Assembly: GCA_002478045.1 (NCBI GenBank)
Contig: DLLT01000024.1
Location: 1 to 7,698, forward strand
DNA: 7,698 nucleotides
DNA from: Porphyromonadaceae bacterium UBA7555
Lineage (GTDB): Bacteria > Bacteroidota > Bacteroidia > Bacteroidales > Muribaculaceae
Direction of reading: 5' to 3'
The notes beneath the pieces are model-generated. The model was not told where the DNA came from. It ran no database searches and saw only the letters and a program-made list of their open reading frames with translations. This document shows positions 6,687 through 7,698 of the stretch, in pieces. The stretch's first letter is position 1, and each line of letters starts with the position of its first letter. The translations under genes and the position numbers were made by a program.

Positions 6687-7615
6687 AGAACCTGCATGCA
6701 CGCGACCCGAAGCGATATTGCATTGAGCCGCTGTGCAGATTGTTTGGCGTAAGCAAGCAGGCGTATCACAAGCAGAAGGGTGAGCCGGCTGCCAGAAAGG
6801 CTGCACAGGAGGCCTTTGCGCTTGAATACATACATGACATACGCAAGCTTGACCCAGGTATCGGGGGCAATAAGTTATGGTATATGTACAAGACTAAATT
6901 CCCGGATATAGAGCGCGTTGGCCGCGACAGATTCGCCGACATCATTGACCGTCACGGGCTGAAGGTGCGCAACAAGGTCCGTAAACCCCGCATCACGGAC
7001 TCATCGCATGGCCTTCCGCTATATCCCAACCTTGTGCGCGACTTCATTCCCACGGCTATAAACCAGCTGTGGGTAAGCGATATCACTTATCTGCCCATAT
7101 GGGATAGCGAAACCACCTATTTCTTCTCCTACATATCATTGGTTATGGATGCCTACAACCACGAACTCATAGGGTGGGTAATCGGGCCGACCCTTGAAAC
7201 CCTATATCCTGTAACGGCGCTGGAAATGGCCTTAAAAAAGTGTGAAGGAATGAGCGCAGAAGCTATGCAACGACTTATACATCACAGCGATAGAGGTGTA
7301 CAATATGCTTCCCGTGAGTACACGGAAAAACTTAAAGGGAAAGGCATTCAAATCAGTATGACCGAGAATGGAGACCCCAAGGAGAACGCTATGGCTGAGA
7401 GAATAAACTCTACCCTAAAGAATGAGTCGTTCAAAGGCATGCGCTTCTCCAGCATAGAGGAAGCTTCCGACGCCATGAAGGTTGCTATGGAGTTCTACAA
7501 CACCATGCGCCCTCACATGAGCATCAATATGATGACGCCTCAGGAAGCGGCCAAGTGCAACGGAGAAATCCGCAAATGGTGGAAAAGTTATAGAGAAGAT
7601 GCAATATTGTCCTAA
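6668..7615 (+). CDS. IS3-family transposase OrfB (DDE catalytic part, made by frameshift)
   Basis: This part carries the RNase H-like DDE catalytic core (rve domain) of the OrfAB transposase, which cuts and joins the IS ends through a circular intermediate. Numbered from the TTG at 6740, D114 (WVSDITYLP), D184 (HHSDRGVQY) and E220 (AMAERINSTLK) form the triad. Exactly 35 residues separate D184 and E220, and a Lys follows seven residues later, as in the D-D(35)-E-K signature. An HTH_21-like segment (GIGGNKLWYMYK) precedes the core. The C-terminal FYNTMRPHMSINMMTPQEA is typical of the family. The sequence from 6668 (SWRQTIENLHARDPKRYCIEPLCRLFG) already reads like the N-terminal part of OrfB. 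The TTG at 6740 is therefore unlikely to be a real start, and expression is expected through the -1 shift from orfA. The triad is complete and there are no internal stops. The stop codon lies inside the right inverted repeat. Confidence 0.9.
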   Translation, partial: SWRQTIENLHARDPKRYCIEPLCRLFGVSKQAYHKQKGEPAARKAAQEAFALEYIHDIRKLDPGIGGNKLWYMYKTKFPDIERVGRDRFADIIDRHGLKVRNKVRKPRITDSSHGLPLYPNLVRDFIPTAINQLWVSDITYLPIWDSETTYFFSYISLVMDAYNHELIGWVIGPTLETLYPVTALEMALKKCEGMSAEAMQRLIHHSDRGVQYASREYTEKLKGKGIQISMTENGDPKENAMAERINSTLKNESFKGMRFSSIEEASDAMKVAMEFYNTMRPHMSINMMTPQEAAKCNGEIRKWWKSYREDAILS

Positions 7616-7620
7616 ATAAA
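7602..7620. repeat. partner of the inverted match at 3-21
   Basis: This segment spans the last orfB codons (Ile-Leu-Ser-stop) and the next few bases, and equals the reverse complement of 3-21. It overlaps the IS right inverted repeat. Confidence 0.6.
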
Positions 7621-7631
7621 TTCAGGCGACA
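7609..7631 (-). repeat. IS right inverted repeat (IRR)
   Basis: Read on the complement from 7631, it starts TGTC, has CCTGAA and ends AGGAC, matching the left end in those blocks with small gaps. It includes the orfB stop codon, a common arrangement in this family. The boundary is inferred without a target duplication. Confidence 0.5.
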
Positions 7632-7698
7632 GCGTAACGTGCAACGCCATAGAGCATCGCAAAAATCGCATTGAAATATCCCCCCCTAAGCCAATAAT
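7632..7698. other. right flank, no gene identified
   Basis: These 67 bp beyond the inferred IS end hold no recognisable gene, RNA or terminator. A run of seven C (7680-7686) is the only notable feature. It does not continue the region found left of the IS in any way I can see. Confidence 0.4.

Larger units (their letters stand above)
6244..7631 (+). mobile_element. IS3-family insertion sequence
   Basis: The element is about 1.39 kb and has the IS3-family plan: a small HTH orfA, an overlapping orfB in the -1 frame with a DDE integrase core, and an A-run frameshift site between them. The ends are inferred from imperfect inverted repeats: TGTCTTTCCCTGAA at 6244 on the left and, on the complement from 7631, TGTCGCCTGAA, both going on to a block ending GAC. 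They begin with TG and finish with CA as the family requires. No target duplication is visible (TGG at 6241-6243 against GCG at 7632-7634), so the ends could be off by a few bases or the right flank may have been rearranged. Both frames are intact apart from the programmed shift, so the element could be active. The subgroup is not assigned. Confidence 0.8.

Noticed and set aside
7632..7698. A possible short coding frame on the complement of the right flank.
   Set aside because: It is too short, unbounded at the window edge and without recognisable residues.

Overview
The window looks like ordinary chromosome from a Bacteroidales bacterium, possibly Muribaculaceae-like, although genus cannot be read from it. 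The pointers are a full-length DUF4301 protein (a Bacteroidota-restricted family), a long-form pyrophosphate-dependent phosphofructokinase, absence of Shine-Dalgarno sequences before the starts, and promoter-like sequences of the Bacteroidota type (TTTG, about 19 bp, TAnnTTTG).

Layout. Positions 8-4113 are read leftward: a secreted tetratricopeptide-repeat (TPR) protein (4113-2044), a DUF4301 protein (1975-443), a strong hairpin terminator (387-423), and the broken 5' end of a PIG-L/LmbE deacetylase gene (322-8). A 317-bp divergent intergenic region (4114-4430) carries promoter candidates for both directions. Positions 4431-6080 are read rightward and encode the PPi-dependent 6-phosphofructokinase, followed by a hairpin terminator (6162-6196). 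An IS3-family insertion sequence (about 6244-7631) follows in the same orientation, with orfA, an A-run frameshift site and an intact DDE orfB. The last 67 bp are unassigned flank.

How the parts relate. The TPR and DUF4301 genes are 68 bp apart and may be cotranscribed. The hairpin after DUF4301 separates them from the PIG-L remnant. The phosphofructokinase is a single-gene unit with its own promoter and terminator. The IS lies just past that terminator and disrupts no recognisable gene. The sequence shows no functional link between glycolysis and the TPR/DUF4301 pair.

I see no defence locus, CRISPR array, biosynthetic cluster or clearly new multi-gene system. The points most worth a second look are the dead PIG-L fragment (early stop plus loss of a predicted zinc ligand), a 19-bp inverted match between the window's first bases and the 3' end of the transposase gene, and UDP-sugar-pyrophosphorylase-like motifs in the DUF4301 protein.
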